Source of the DNA: Corynebacterium sp.
GTDB taxonomy: Bacteria > Actinomycetota > Actinomycetes > Mycobacteriales > Mycobacteriaceae
Reading direction: 5' to 3'
DNA: 56,099 nt
NCBI RefSeq assembly: GCF_022712195.1
Contig: NZ_JALAGY010000007.1
Span: forward strand, 1-56,099
In this document: piece by piece, positions 12,068-19,750 of the stretch
Layout of the letters: each line of letters starts with the position of its first letter
Numbering within the stretch: the stretch's first letter is position 1
The notes under the pieces: model-generated
What the model was told of the DNA's origin: nothing
The model's database searches: none
What the model saw: only the letters and a program-made list of their open reading frames with translations
Made by a program: the position numbers and the translations under genes

Positions 12068-13009
12068 TTAGCTGGACTTGATCGAGAACTTGTTGGAGAT
12101 GATCCGGGCGCTGATGTTCAGTGCGCCGATGAGGACCACCAGGGTCAGGGCCGCCCCCCAGAGGCGGGAGAGCACCTCGTCGCTGGCCTGGAGCTTGTAC
12201 ATCTCCAGCATGAACAGGGGCAGGGAGCTCTGGTTGCCGTCGAAGACGTTCCAGTTGATCACCGGGGTCGCACCCACCAGGATCAGCACCGGCGCGGACT
12301 CGCCCATCACCCGTGCGACGGCGAGCATGACACCGGTGACGATGCCGGACAGGGCGGTGGGCAGCACGATCCGGACGATCGTCTTCCACTTCGGCACACC
12401 CAGGGCGTAGGCGGCCTCGCGCAGGTCCATCGGGACGATGCGCAGCATCTCCTCGGTGTTGCGCACGATCACCGGCACCATCAGCAGCACCAGCGACAGG
12501 GAGACGGCGAAACCGGACCTCTCGAAGCCGAACATGGTGATCCACATGGCGTAGACGAACAGGGCCGCCACGATGGAGGGGACACCGGTGAGGATGTCCA
12601 CCATGAAGGTGGTGGTGCGGCCCAGCCAGCCACCCCGGGAGTACTCCACGAGGTAGACGGCGGTGAACACGCCGACCGGGACGGAGATGACGGTGGTCAC
12701 CGCCACCTGGGTCACCGTGCCGATGACGGCGTGCACGATTCCGCCGCCGGCGACGTTCGAGAGCTGCCCGAACATGTCGTAGACCCACCAGTCGACGCTG
12801 AGCAGGGCGGGGACGCCGCGCTCCACCAGGACGTACAGCACCCACACCAGGGGCAGGATCGCCAGGCCCATGGTGGCGTAGATGACACCGGTGGCCATGG
12901 CGTTGCGGGCCTTGCGGCCGGTGGAGATGTCACTGAATCCGCTCGGCGCGAGCGCGGAGTGCGGACGGTTGTCGAGCTCGGGGGGTCCTGCGGGTACAGA
13001 CGTGGCCAT
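12068..13009 (-). CDS. pstA: Phosphate ABC transporter permease PstA
   Basis: 313-aa membrane permease with about six transmembrane segments, beginning after a ~40-residue hydrophilic N-terminus. The binding-protein-dependent transport (EAA) loop reads 'EAAYALGVPKWKTIVRIVLP'. It pairs with PstC to form the phosphate channel. ATG 13009; 15 bp after the pstC stop. Confidence 0.95.
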   Translation of the reverse strand: MATSVPAGPPELDNRPHSALAPSGFSDISTGRKARNAMATGVIYATMGLAILPLVWVLYVLVERGVPALLSVDWWVYDMFGQLSNVAGGGIVHAVIGTVTQVAVTTVISVPVGVFTAVYLVEYSRGGWLGRTTTFMVDILTGVPSIVAALFVYAMWITMFGFERSGFAVSLSLVLLMVPVIVRNTEEMLRIVPMDLREAAYALGVPKWKTIVRIVLPTALSGIVTGVMLAVARVMGESAPVLILVGATPVINWNVFDGNQSSLPLFMLEMYKLQASDEVLSRLWGAALTLVVLIGALNISARIISNKFSIKSS

Positions 13010-13024
13010 TGCTGTGGTCCTCCG

Positions 13025-14119
13025 CTACTTCGTGTTCTTGACCAGGGACCGGGCGGCGGCGTTGACCACGAAGGTCAGCACGAACAGCACCAGTCCGGCG
13101 GCGATGTACGCGCCGGCCTTCAGGTCGTCGTTGAATTCGGGGGCGGCGTTGGCGATGGCGGTGGCGAAGGTCGTCCCGCCGTCCATCAGCGACCCGCGGA
13201 AACCGGGGGCGGAGGCGATGACCATGTACAGCGCCATCGTCTCCCCCAACGCCCTGCCCAGACCGAGCATCGCGCCGGAGATGTAGCCGGACTTGCCGAA
13301 GGGCAGCACCGTCATCCGGACGACCTCCCACCGGGTGGCGCCGAGTGCCAGTGCGGCCTCGATCTGCCCGCGGGGGGTCTGGACGAACACCTCACGGGCG
13401 GTGGCGGCGATGATCGGGAGAATCATGATCGCCAGCACCACACCACCGGTGAAGATGTTGCGGCTGGTGGCGAACGCCGGGGAGGTCCCCTGCTGCCAGT
13501 CGAAGAGGATGAACCCCCCGCCCCAGCCGACGAGCCACTCGTAGAAGCCGCCGAGGGCGGGCCCGAGGACCTGCATGCCCCAGATGCCGAAGACGATGGA
13601 CGGCACCGCGGCCAGCAGGTCGATGACGAAGCCCAGGGGCCGCACCACCCGCTTCGGGCAGTAGTTCGACAGGAACACCGCGATCCCCAGCGCCACCGGC
13701 ATGGCGATGACCAGTGCCAGCACCGAGACCATCACGGTGGTGAAGAACATGTTCGGGATGCCGAACTGCATCCACCCGCCGTCGTTCGACGCGTAGTTGA
13801 GGTCCCACCGGTCACCGTAGGTGAAGAAGCTGAGCAGACCGTCGCGCTCCCGGGACAGCGCCGGGATGGCCTGCAGCAGCAGGAAGACCCCGATGGCGCC
13901 GATGATGACCGTGATCAGCACGGCCGCACCGGTGGACAGCGACTCGAAGACGCGGTCCCCGGTACGCTTCACCGCACCGCCGGCCCCGGCGGGGCCGACC
14001 ACCGTGGTGGCCGCGCCGGTGCCGCCCGAACCGTCCGGGCCGTCCGGCCCACCGGTGGCGTCGCGTCCCTGCTGCGGGGCGTCGGTGCCGGACCCCGTCC
14101 CTCGGTGTGAGCTGGTCAT
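13025..14119 (-). CDS. pstC: Phosphate ABC transporter permease PstC
   Basis: 364-aa permease. The hydrophilic N-terminal ~70 residues are rich in Gly and Pro, then come about six membrane segments. EAA loop: 'IEAALALGATRWEVVRMTVLP'. ATG 14119 lies one base after the pstS stop, indicating tight coupling; open sequence further upstream lies inside pstS and is ignored. Confidence 0.95.
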   Translation of the reverse strand: MTSSHRGTGSGTDAPQQGRDATGGPDGPDGSGGTGAATTVVGPAGAGGAVKRTGDRVFESLSTGAAVLITVIIGAIGVFLLLQAIPALSRERDGLLSFFTYGDRWDLNYASNDGGWMQFGIPNMFFTTVMVSVLALVIAMPVALGIAVFLSNYCPKRVVRPLGFVIDLLAAVPSIVFGIWGMQVLGPALGGFYEWLVGWGGGFILFDWQQGTSPAFATSRNIFTGGVVLAIMILPIIAATAREVFVQTPRGQIEAALALGATRWEVVRMTVLPFGKSGYISGAMLGLGRALGETMALYMVIASAPGFRGSLMDGGTTFATAIANAAPEFNDDLKAGAYIAAGLVLFVLTFVVNAAARSLVKNTK

Positions 14120-14120
14120 G

Positions 14121-15239
14121 CTACTGGATCGCATCGACGGCGGTCTCGAGCTTCTCCTTGAAGGATCCGGCCAGCGGGATGTAACCGGCCTCTTCAAGCT
14201 GGTCGTTCTGGTTGTCCAGGACGGTGTGCAGGAAGTCCTTGACCCGCGCGCTGGTCTCCTCGTCGTAGCCGGCGGAGCAGACGATCTCGTAGGTCGTCAG
14301 TGCCAGCGGGTAGGCGCCCTCCTCCTTCATGGAGAACAGTGCCTCGGAATCGACGACCAGGTCATTGCCCTCGCCGGAGAAGGAGACCTCGTCGAGCGCC
14401 TTGTTCACGGTCTCGGCGTTGAGCTCGGTCGGGCCGGCGCCGAAGTCCAGGTTCGCGATACCCAGGTCGTTGGCGGTGGCGAAACCGGACTCGACGTAGG
14501 TGATGGACCCGTTGGTGGCCTTGACCTGGTCGGCCACACCCGAGGAGCCCTGGGCACCGGAGCCGACGCGGGTCGGGAAGGTCTTGCCCTCGTCCTCCCA
14601 CAGGCCGTCGGTGGCGGTCTTCAGGAAGGACTGGAAGTTGTCCGACGTGCCCGACTCCTCGGCACGGTAGAGGACGTCGATGGGCATGTCCGGGAGGTCC
14701 ACGCCCTCGTTCTCCGCGGCGATCGCCTTGTCGTTCCAGTTGCGGATGTCGCCCTTGAAGATCTTGGCGACGGTGTCGACGGAGAGGTTCAGGTCGTCGA
14801 CGCCGTCGAGGTGGAACGCCACCGCGACAGGTCCGACGACCATGGGCAGGTGCCAGGCGGGGTTGTCCCCGCAACGCTTCGCGGCGGCCGCGGCCTGCTC
14901 CTCGTCGAGCGGGGAGTCCGAACCGCCGAAGTCGACCTGGTCGGCGATGAACTGCTTCTGGCCCGCGCCGGAGCCGGTGGCGTTGTAGGCCAGGACGGCA
15001 CCGGGGACGGCCGAGGAGTAGGCGACGCCGAACTGCTCCATCGCCTTCTGCTGGGAGCTGGCGCCTTCACCGCGGAGCTCGCCCTGGGTGTCGGAGAGTT
15101 CGTAGGAGCTCTCGGAGCCGGCGCCGCCCTCGCCCCCGTCCGAGTTCGAGTTCGAACAACCGGTGAGGACGAGAGAGCCGGCGGCGACGGTCGCCGCTGC
15201 GGTGGTCAGCGTGCGGCGGCGGGTGGTCGAGATCTTCAC
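14121..15239 (-). CDS. pstS: Phosphate-binding lipoprotein PstS
   Basis: 372-aa periplasmic-side phosphate receptor. N-terminal lipoprotein signal with lipobox 'LVLTGC'; Cys would be acylated and anchored to the outer face of the membrane. Acidic Gly/Ser linker, then 'GEGASSQQKAMEQF', 'NATGSGAGQKQF' and 'DFGGSDSPLDEEQ' of the phosphate pocket, and 'RAEESGTSDNFQSFL'. GTG start with AAGGA about 10 nt upstream. First gene of pstSCAB. A PHO-box-like direct repeat lies about 80 bp upstream. Confidence 0.96.
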   Translation of the reverse strand: MKISTTRRRTLTTAAATVAAGSLVLTGCSNSNSDGGEGGAGSESSYELSDTQGELRGEGASSQQKAMEQFGVAYSSAVPGAVLAYNATGSGAGQKQFIADQVDFGGSDSPLDEEQAAAAAKRCGDNPAWHLPMVVGPVAVAFHLDGVDDLNLSVDTVAKIFKGDIRNWNDKAIAAENEGVDLPDMPIDVLYRAEESGTSDNFQSFLKTATDGLWEDEGKTFPTRVGSGAQGSSGVADQVKATNGSITYVESGFATANDLGIANLDFGAGPTELNAETVNKALDEVSFSGEGNDLVVDSEALFSMKEEGAYPLALTTYEIVCSAGYDEETSARVKDFLHTVLDNQNDQLEEAGYIPLAGSFKEKLETAVDAIQ

Positions 15240-15317
15240 AGTGGGTAGTCCTTACACATGCGTTGCGGGTTGACGACGCACAGTACGTTAACGCCCCATG
15301 GTGGACGTCAGACACCG

Positions 15318-15339
15318 TGAAGGTGAACGGAAGATGAAT
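15318..15339 (-). promoter_or_regulatory. PHO-box-like pair of 11-nt direct repeats upstream of pstS
   Basis: On the minus strand ATTCATCTTCC is followed directly by GTTCACCTTCA. Actinobacterial PhoP sites are tandem 11-nt units of the form GTTCACCCGCC, so this fits a phosphate-starvation activator site for pstSCAB. Confidence 0.5.
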
Positions 15340-15376
15340 ACTCCCGCAGGTACCCGGGAGACACCTCCCGGCCTGC

Positions 15377-16357
15377 TCAGATCATGCCGCGGTAGACGAC
15401 GTCACGGTGCACGACCTCGAATCCGAGCCGGCGGTAGGTGGCCACCGCCGGGGCGTTGTCGCCCTCGACGTACAGGTCCACCGCCTCGGCCCCGCCGTCG
15501 AGCAGGTGGCCGATGCCGAGCAGGGTCACCGGGCCGCCGAGGCCCCGTCCGCGGGCGGCGTCCGCCAGGCACACGACGTACACCTCGCCGTGGGGGTCCC
15601 CCTCCGGACGTTTCGTCCAGTGGAAGCCCAGGCACTCACGGCCGTCGAAGAGGAAGATCACGCCGGCGGGGTCGAACCAGTCGGTGTCGCGGGCCGCGGC
15701 CAGCTTCCCGAGGTCCCATCCTCCCTGTTCCGGGTGCCAGGCGAAGGCCTCGTTGTTCACCCGGAGCCACTCCCGGTCGACGTGGTCTGCGCCGAAGGCC
15801 GCGCCGGCGGCCGGGTAGTCCAGCACGCTGAGCCCCTCGGCCTCCACGGTGGCGGTCGCCTCGTCCCGTCCCGCCAGCAGTGACCGGCGGCGTTCCCCGT
15901 CGGTGCAGTCCACCGACATCTTCAGCAGTTCGCGGACGGTGCGGGCACGACGGTCGTCGGCGAAGCTCTTCGCCGAGTCCAGGTCCCCGTGGGACCAGAC
16001 GCTCAGCGGCCGTTCGACGTCCAGGTGCCGGCCGATCTCGCGCAGCATGCCGGTGGCCACGCCCCTCCGGCGGGCGTCCGGGTGCACGGCCAGTTCGGCG
16101 ACGTAGGACGGGTTGACCGAGACGACGCCGATGATCCGGCCGCCGACCTCCGCCGTGAGGTGCCGGTAACCCCCGCCGTCACCACCGTCACCCCCCTCGA
16201 GGCTGCGCAGGAACGCCTCACTGTACGGCGGCACCCCGTCGGCCTCCCCGACCGCGGTGAGCAGCTCCCTGATCCCGTCGGCGACCTCCGCACCCCGGTC
16301 GTCCCCGGGGTGGAATTCCCGGTGCACGGGGTTCAGCGGCGTGTTGTCGGCGTTCAT
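15377..16357 (-). CDS. mshD: Mycothiol synthase
   Basis: 326 aa with two GNAT acetyltransferase domains. Adds the acetyl group to Cys-GlcN-Ins, the last step of mycothiol synthesis. Domain 1 has 'AELAVHPDARRRGVATGML' (acetyl-CoA loop), domain 2 'VYVVCLADAARGRGLGGPVT' and 'VDLYVEGDNAPAVATYRRLGF'; the latter is the MshD hallmark. A GGDGGDGGG stretch (DNA ~16,177-16,202) is an insertion in a surface loop of domain 1. ATG 16357 has AGGAGAG upstream. It lies 19 bp downstream of the glnR-like gene on the same strand, the same pairing as in Mycobacterium tuberculosis. Confidence 0.94.
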   Translation of the reverse strand: MNADNTPLNPVHREFHPGDDRGAEVADGIRELLTAVGEADGVPPYSEAFLRSLEGGDGGDGGGYRHLTAEVGGRIIGVVSVNPSYVAELAVHPDARRRGVATGMLREIGRHLDVERPLSVWSHGDLDSAKSFADDRRARTVRELLKMSVDCTDGERRRSLLAGRDEATATVEAEGLSVLDYPAAGAAFGADHVDREWLRVNNEAFAWHPEQGGWDLGKLAAARDTDWFDPAGVIFLFDGRECLGFHWTKRPEGDPHGEVYVVCLADAARGRGLGGPVTLLGIGHLLDGGAEAVDLYVEGDNAPAVATYRRLGFEVVHRDVVYRGMI

Positions 16358-16376
16358 TGCGGCTCTCCTAGGGACT

Positions 16377-17057
16377 TCAGGGGGCGTCCAGTTCCACGGC
16401 TTTGTACCCCACATTACGCACCGTGGCGATGACCTTCTCGTACTCGTGGCCGAGCTTCGCGCGCAGACGCCGCACGTGCACGTCCACCGTGCGCGTGCCA
16501 CCGAAGTAGTCGTACCCCCAGACGTCCTGCAGCAGCTGTTCCCGGCTGAAGACACGTCCGGCGTGCTTGACCAGGAAGTACAGGAGCTCGAACTCCTTGT
16601 ACGTCAGGTCCAGCGGGCGGCCCTCCACACGGGCGACGTAGGTGACCTCGTCCACGATCAGTCCACCGATGGTGGCCACCTGGCTGTCCTCCGCCTCCTC
16701 GACGGGTACGGGGCGTCGGGTCATCAGCATGCGCAGGCGCGCGTCGACCTCGGTCGGGGTCGCCGACGGCAGCAGGAAGTCGTCCACCGCCCAGGACCCG
16801 TCCAGCGCGATGACGCTGGTCTCCTCGATCGCGACCGACACCGGCAACGTCGGGTACGCCGCGGCGACCGACCGGCACAGGTCCCGGGCACCGAGGAGGT
16901 TGCTGCCGGTGACGTCGATCATCACGACCTCGGCCCCGCCGATCTCCTTGACGGACGCGGGCACCGGCGGAAGGAGCACCACCTCATGGGAGAGCAGGGC
17001 CAGCGAAGGAAGTACCTCTGAGACCTCGTCCTTGTCAGAGAGCACGGTCAGTTTCAC
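16377..17057 (-). CDS. GlnR-like orphan OmpR-family response regulator
   Basis: 226 aa. Residues ~1-115 are a degenerate receiver domain: Asp in 'VVMIDVTGS' is kept but the usual β5 Lys is absent ('DDFLLPSATPTEVDARLR'). Residues ~130-222 are a winged helix: 'LDLTYKEFELLYFLVKHAGR', 'REQLLQDVWGYDYFGGTRTVDVHVRRLR', 'TVRNVGYK'. No histidine kinase is adjacent. Sequence and its place next to mshD and lmeA match GlnR, the nitrogen regulator of mycobacteria and streptomycetes, which works without a dedicated kinase. Corynebacterium glutamicum is best known for using AmtR instead, so its role here is open. Divergent from lmeA; 17,058-17,221 holds both promoters. Confidence 0.82.
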   Translation of the reverse strand: MKLTVLSDKDEVSEVLPSLALLSHEVVLLPPVPASVKEIGGAEVVMIDVTGSNLLGARDLCRSVAAAYPTLPVSVAIEETSVIALDGSWAVDDFLLPSATPTEVDARLRMLMTRRPVPVEEAEDSQVATIGGLIVDEVTYVARVEGRPLDLTYKEFELLYFLVKHAGRVFSREQLLQDVWGYDYFGGTRTVDVHVRRLRAKLGHEYEKVIATVRNVGYKAVELDAP

Positions 17058-17221
17058 GGCCGTCGTCCTTCCGTCGGTGTCACTCGCCGGGAACGCTCCG
17101 TCCCGGCACCGTCACCACATTACACCGGCCGGACCTGCACAATCCCGGTGGCCGACCCCTGCAACAGCATCGAAACGAAGACGTAACAATCCACACATTC
17201 GTCGCAGCCCCGACGCCTTTG

Positions 17222-17227
17222 TATGCT
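17222..17227 (+). promoter_or_regulatory. -10 box of a probable leaderless lmeA promoter
   Basis: TATGCT ends 6 nt before the GTG start, with no Shine-Dalgarno in between. Confidence 0.5.
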
Positions 17228-17233
17228 GGGGCG

Positions 17234-18088
17234 GTGACCGAGACCACCGCCCCGCGCCCCGGACGCCGCCCCCGACGGACGGTGACGACCGTCGTCCTCA
17301 TCGTGGTCGCCGTCCTCGCCGCCACCCTCGGCGCGGCCGTCGTCGCGGACAGCCTCATGGCCGCACGGGTCGAGAAGCGGATCTCCGACCGCATCTTCGA
17401 GGAGTCCCACCTGGCCACCCCGCCCCACGTCCAGGTGACCGGCATGCCCTACCTCGCCGCCGTGTTCACCCACGAGGTGCCGTCGATCCACGTGGAGTCC
17501 ACCGACGTGGAGATCCCCGGGTTCGGGCGCGTGACCGTCTCGTCCTCCGCCACGAAGATCACCCTCGGACGCGACGCGGTGCTGTCCGGGGACTTCTCCG
17601 ACGCCCCTGCGCAGGAGGTCTTCACCCGCATCCAGATGGACACCGTCGAACTCGGGGAACGCATGGGCATCGACGACCTCGGACTCGCGTCCCAGGACGA
17701 CTCCTCCCCCACCGGCGGCTGGGAGACGGAGGCCTACCTCTCCGGGACGCCCGACGGGCTGCCGGAGGAGGACGCCGGACGCTACGAGGTCGGCGTCCGG
17801 CTGCGGGTGTGGCAGGGCGACGTCTACCTCACGCCGACGGAGGTCACCGACACCCCGGGCTCCACCGCCCCGGAGGACCTCGACGACGACGTCACCGAAC
17901 GCGTCCTCGACGCCTTCACCCTGGAGATGCCGGGCGACACCATGCCGTTCCGCAGCCCGCCGCGCCGGGTCTACACCGCCGGCGGCACACTGTTCATCGA
18001 GGCGGAGCAGAACTTCACCCGTGTCAGCGTCGCCGACCTGGCCCCGCGCTCCGGCCCGTTGGACGAGGACGAGCGGGCGGGACTCTGA
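17234..18088 (+). CDS. LmeA-family phospholipid-binding protein (DUF2993)
   Basis: 284 aa. A cytosolic Arg/Pro-rich start is followed by one transmembrane segment (about residues 20-42, 'VVLIVVAVLAATLGAAVVAD') and an external domain with the DUF2993 pattern 'VEKRISDRIFEES', 'HVQVTGMPYLAAVFTHEV', 'VTVSSSATKI'. In mycobacteria LmeA is a periplasmic phospholipid-binding protein needed for lipomannan elongation, and it lies next to glnR as here. Start GTG 17234 is chosen because it follows a -10 box; a TTG at 17219 is in frame but overlaps that box. Confidence 0.85.
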   Translation: MTETTAPRPGRRPRRTVTTVVLIVVAVLAATLGAAVVADSLMAARVEKRISDRIFEESHLATPPHVQVTGMPYLAAVFTHEVPSIHVESTDVEIPGFGRVTVSSSATKITLGRDAVLSGDFSDAPAQEVFTRIQMDTVELGERMGIDDLGLASQDDSSPTGGWETEAYLSGTPDGLPEEDAGRYEVGVRLRVWQGDVYLTPTEVTDTPGSTAPEDLDDDVTERVLDAFTLEMPGDTMPFRSPPRRVYTAGGTLFIEAEQNFTRVSVADLAPRSGPLDEDERAGL

Positions 18089-18105
18089 TCACCGGGCGGA
18101 CCCGG

Positions 18106-18111
18106 TACGCT
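18106..18111 (+). promoter_or_regulatory. -10 box of a probable leaderless promoter (nitrobindin-like gene)
   Basis: TACGCT ends 7 nt before ATG 18119, no ribosome site between. Confidence 0.5.
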
Positions 18112-18118
18112 GTCACAC

Positions 18119-18766
18119 ATGACTAGCGAGAATCCCATTTCAGGCAACGAGGCCGTCGCCCGGGCGGAAGAGCAGGCCAAGCAGACCGCCGGGCGCAACA
18201 TCCCCACCATCGGTGACCTCCCCGTCGCCGAGGACACCGCCAACCTCCGCCAGGGACCGAACCTCCACGACGGGCTCCTGGCGCTGCTCCCGCTCGTCGG
18301 CGTGTGGCGCGGCGAAGGGCACGCCTCCCCGGTCGGCGGGTCCGACGACTACGCCTTCGGCCAGCAGATCGTCTTCGCCCACGACGGCGAGAACTACATC
18401 AGCTACAACTCGCGGATCTGGCGTCTCGACGACAACGGCGAGGCCACCGGCCAGGACATCCGGGAGACCGGGTTCCTGCGCATCAGCGAGAACGACGACA
18501 TCGAGTTCCTCACCGTGCACAGCACCGGCGTCGTCGAGGTCCTGTACGGCCGCCCGCGGAACGAGCGCGCCTGGGAACTGGAGAGCGCCTCCACCCTGGC
18601 CTCCGAGACCGGCCCGCGCGCCTTCGGCCCCGGCAAGCGCCTCTACGGCCTGATGCCGAACAACAACCTCGGCTGGGTCGACGAGCGCGTCGAGAACGCC
18701 GCCGACGGCTCCGCCGCCGAACTGACCCCGTGGATGTCCGCGGAACTGACCCGCGTCATCGGCTGA
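18119..18766 (+). CDS. Ferric nitrobindin-like / FABP-family β-barrel protein
   Basis: 215 aa. After a ~45-residue polar N-terminus comes 'LLPLVGVWRGEGHAS', the GxWxGxG start of the nitrobindin (THAP4/UPF0678) ten-stranded barrel, then 'GQQIVFAHDGENYISYNSR', 'ETGFLRISENDDIEFL' and 'GRPRNERAWELES'. True nitrobindins bind heme through a C-terminal His and isomerise peroxynitrite. The C-terminal part here ('LTPWMSAELTRVIG') has no His, so heme ligation by that residue is lost and the ligand is unknown. The mycobacterial homologue sits in the same neighbourhood. Confidence 0.85.
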   Translation: MTSENPISGNEAVARAEEQAKQTAGRNIPTIGDLPVAEDTANLRQGPNLHDGLLALLPLVGVWRGEGHASPVGGSDDYAFGQQIVFAHDGENYISYNSRIWRLDDNGEATGQDIRETGFLRISENDDIEFLTVHSTGVVEVLYGRPRNERAWELESASTLASETGPRAFGPGKRLYGLMPNNNLGWVDERVENAADGSAAELTPWMSAELTRVIG

Positions 18767-18793
18767 CGGCGGCCCGGGAACCCGACCCCGCCC

Positions 18794-19690
18794 TCAGGCG
18801 GTCGCGGCCTCCACGGCCAGCGCCTCCACCTCGGCTGCCACGTCGGGCCGGGGCATCGCGACGCCGTCCATCTCGGTGACCCGGGCGTGGACGCGCACCG
18901 AGGACACCAGCCACACCCCGTCGGCGGCCCGCAGGTCCGCCACGGTCAACGGCTTCTCCTCCGTCTCCCACCCGCGGTCGCGGGCCAGGGCGAACATCGC
19001 CGCCTGGGTCGTCCCCGGCAGGACACCGGCCTGCTGGACCGGCGTGGACAACGTCCGGCCCGTCACCGCCACCACGGTGGACGTGGGCCCCTCGAGCACC
19101 CGGTCGTCGTCGCCGATGAAGATCACGTCGTCCAGCCCCTGCGACGCCGCGTACCGCAGCGCCGCCATGTTCATCGCGTAGGACAGCGTCTTCGCGCCCA
19201 CCAGGGCCCAGGGCGAGTCCGCGGAGACGCTGAGACTGAACCCCCGGTGCGCGGTCATCACCCGCACCCCCTCCTCCCGCTGACGGACCACCGACGCCGA
19301 CTCCGCGGTGACGGTCACCCACCCGGTCACCTCACCGGTCGACTCGCGCCCACGCGAGTACATCCACCGCAGCGACGCCTCCCCGCCCCCGGTCTGTTCC
19401 CAGGCGGTCAGTGCCATGTCCGTGGCCTGCAGCCAGCGGTCGACGTCCGGCGCAGGGAGGTCCAGCAGTGCCGCACCTCGGACGAAACGTTCACGGTGCA
19501 GGTCGAGGTTGCGTACCCGGCCGCCCCGCACCATCAGCGTCTCGAAGATCCCGTCGCCACGGCGGGCGGCGAGGTCGTCGATGTAGATGACGGGCACGGT
19601 GGGGTCGATGACCTGCGGGGGGAGGTCCTCCGCCGGGCGCACGTCGACGGCGATGTCCCGGGCGTCGGCACGGTGGTTGAAGTCGCTCAT
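18794..19690 (-). CDS. pabC: Aminodeoxychorismate lyase (class IV PLP aminotransferase fold)
   Basis: 298 aa. Releases pyruvate from 4-amino-4-deoxychorismate to give p-aminobenzoate. 'RRGDGIFETLMVRGGR' and 'LVGAKTLSYAMNMAALRYA' (with the PLP Lys) and 'VLEGPTSTVVAV' are class IV signatures; 'GVLPGTTQAAM' follows. Branched-chain or D-amino acid aminotransferase is the alternative, but pabAB in the same window and the neighbour ygfZ favour PabC. ATG 19690; open frame upstream lies in antisense of ygfZ and is not coding. Convergent with the nitrobindin-like gene (27-bp gap). Confidence 0.85.
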   Translation of the reverse strand: MSDFNHRADARDIAVDVRPAEDLPPQVIDPTVPVIYIDDLAARRGDGIFETLMVRGGRVRNLDLHRERFVRGAALLDLPAPDVDRWLQATDMALTAWEQTGGGEASLRWMYSRGRESTGEVTGWVTVTAESASVVRQREEGVRVMTAHRGFSLSVSADSPWALVGAKTLSYAMNMAALRYAASQGLDDVIFIGDDDRVLEGPTSTVVAVTGRTLSTPVQQAGVLPGTTQAAMFALARDRGWETEEKPLTVADLRAADGVWLVSSVRVHARVTEMDGVAMPRPDVAAEVEALAVEAATA

Positions 19691-19697
19691 GGCGACC

Positions 19698-19703
19698 AGT
19701 CTA
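19698..19703 (-). promoter_or_regulatory. -10 box of a probable leaderless pabC promoter
   Basis: TAGACT on the minus strand ends 7 nt before ATG 19690. The same hexamer precedes purC. Confidence 0.5.
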
Positions 19704-19737
19704 GGGGTTCTCCCCTGACACGGGCCCCGATCGGTAC

Positions 19738-19743
19738 TAGGGT
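19738..19743 (+). promoter_or_regulatory. -10 box of a probable leaderless ygfZ promoter
   Basis: TAGGGT ends 7 nt before GTG 19751; divergent from the pabC -10 box with only 34 bp between the two. Confidence 0.45.
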
Positions 19744-19750
19744 GGACACC

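Noticed and set aside
11441..14110. 889-codon plus-strand open frame
   Set aside because: Antisense shadow of pstBAC; Asp/His/Gln-rich with no domain.
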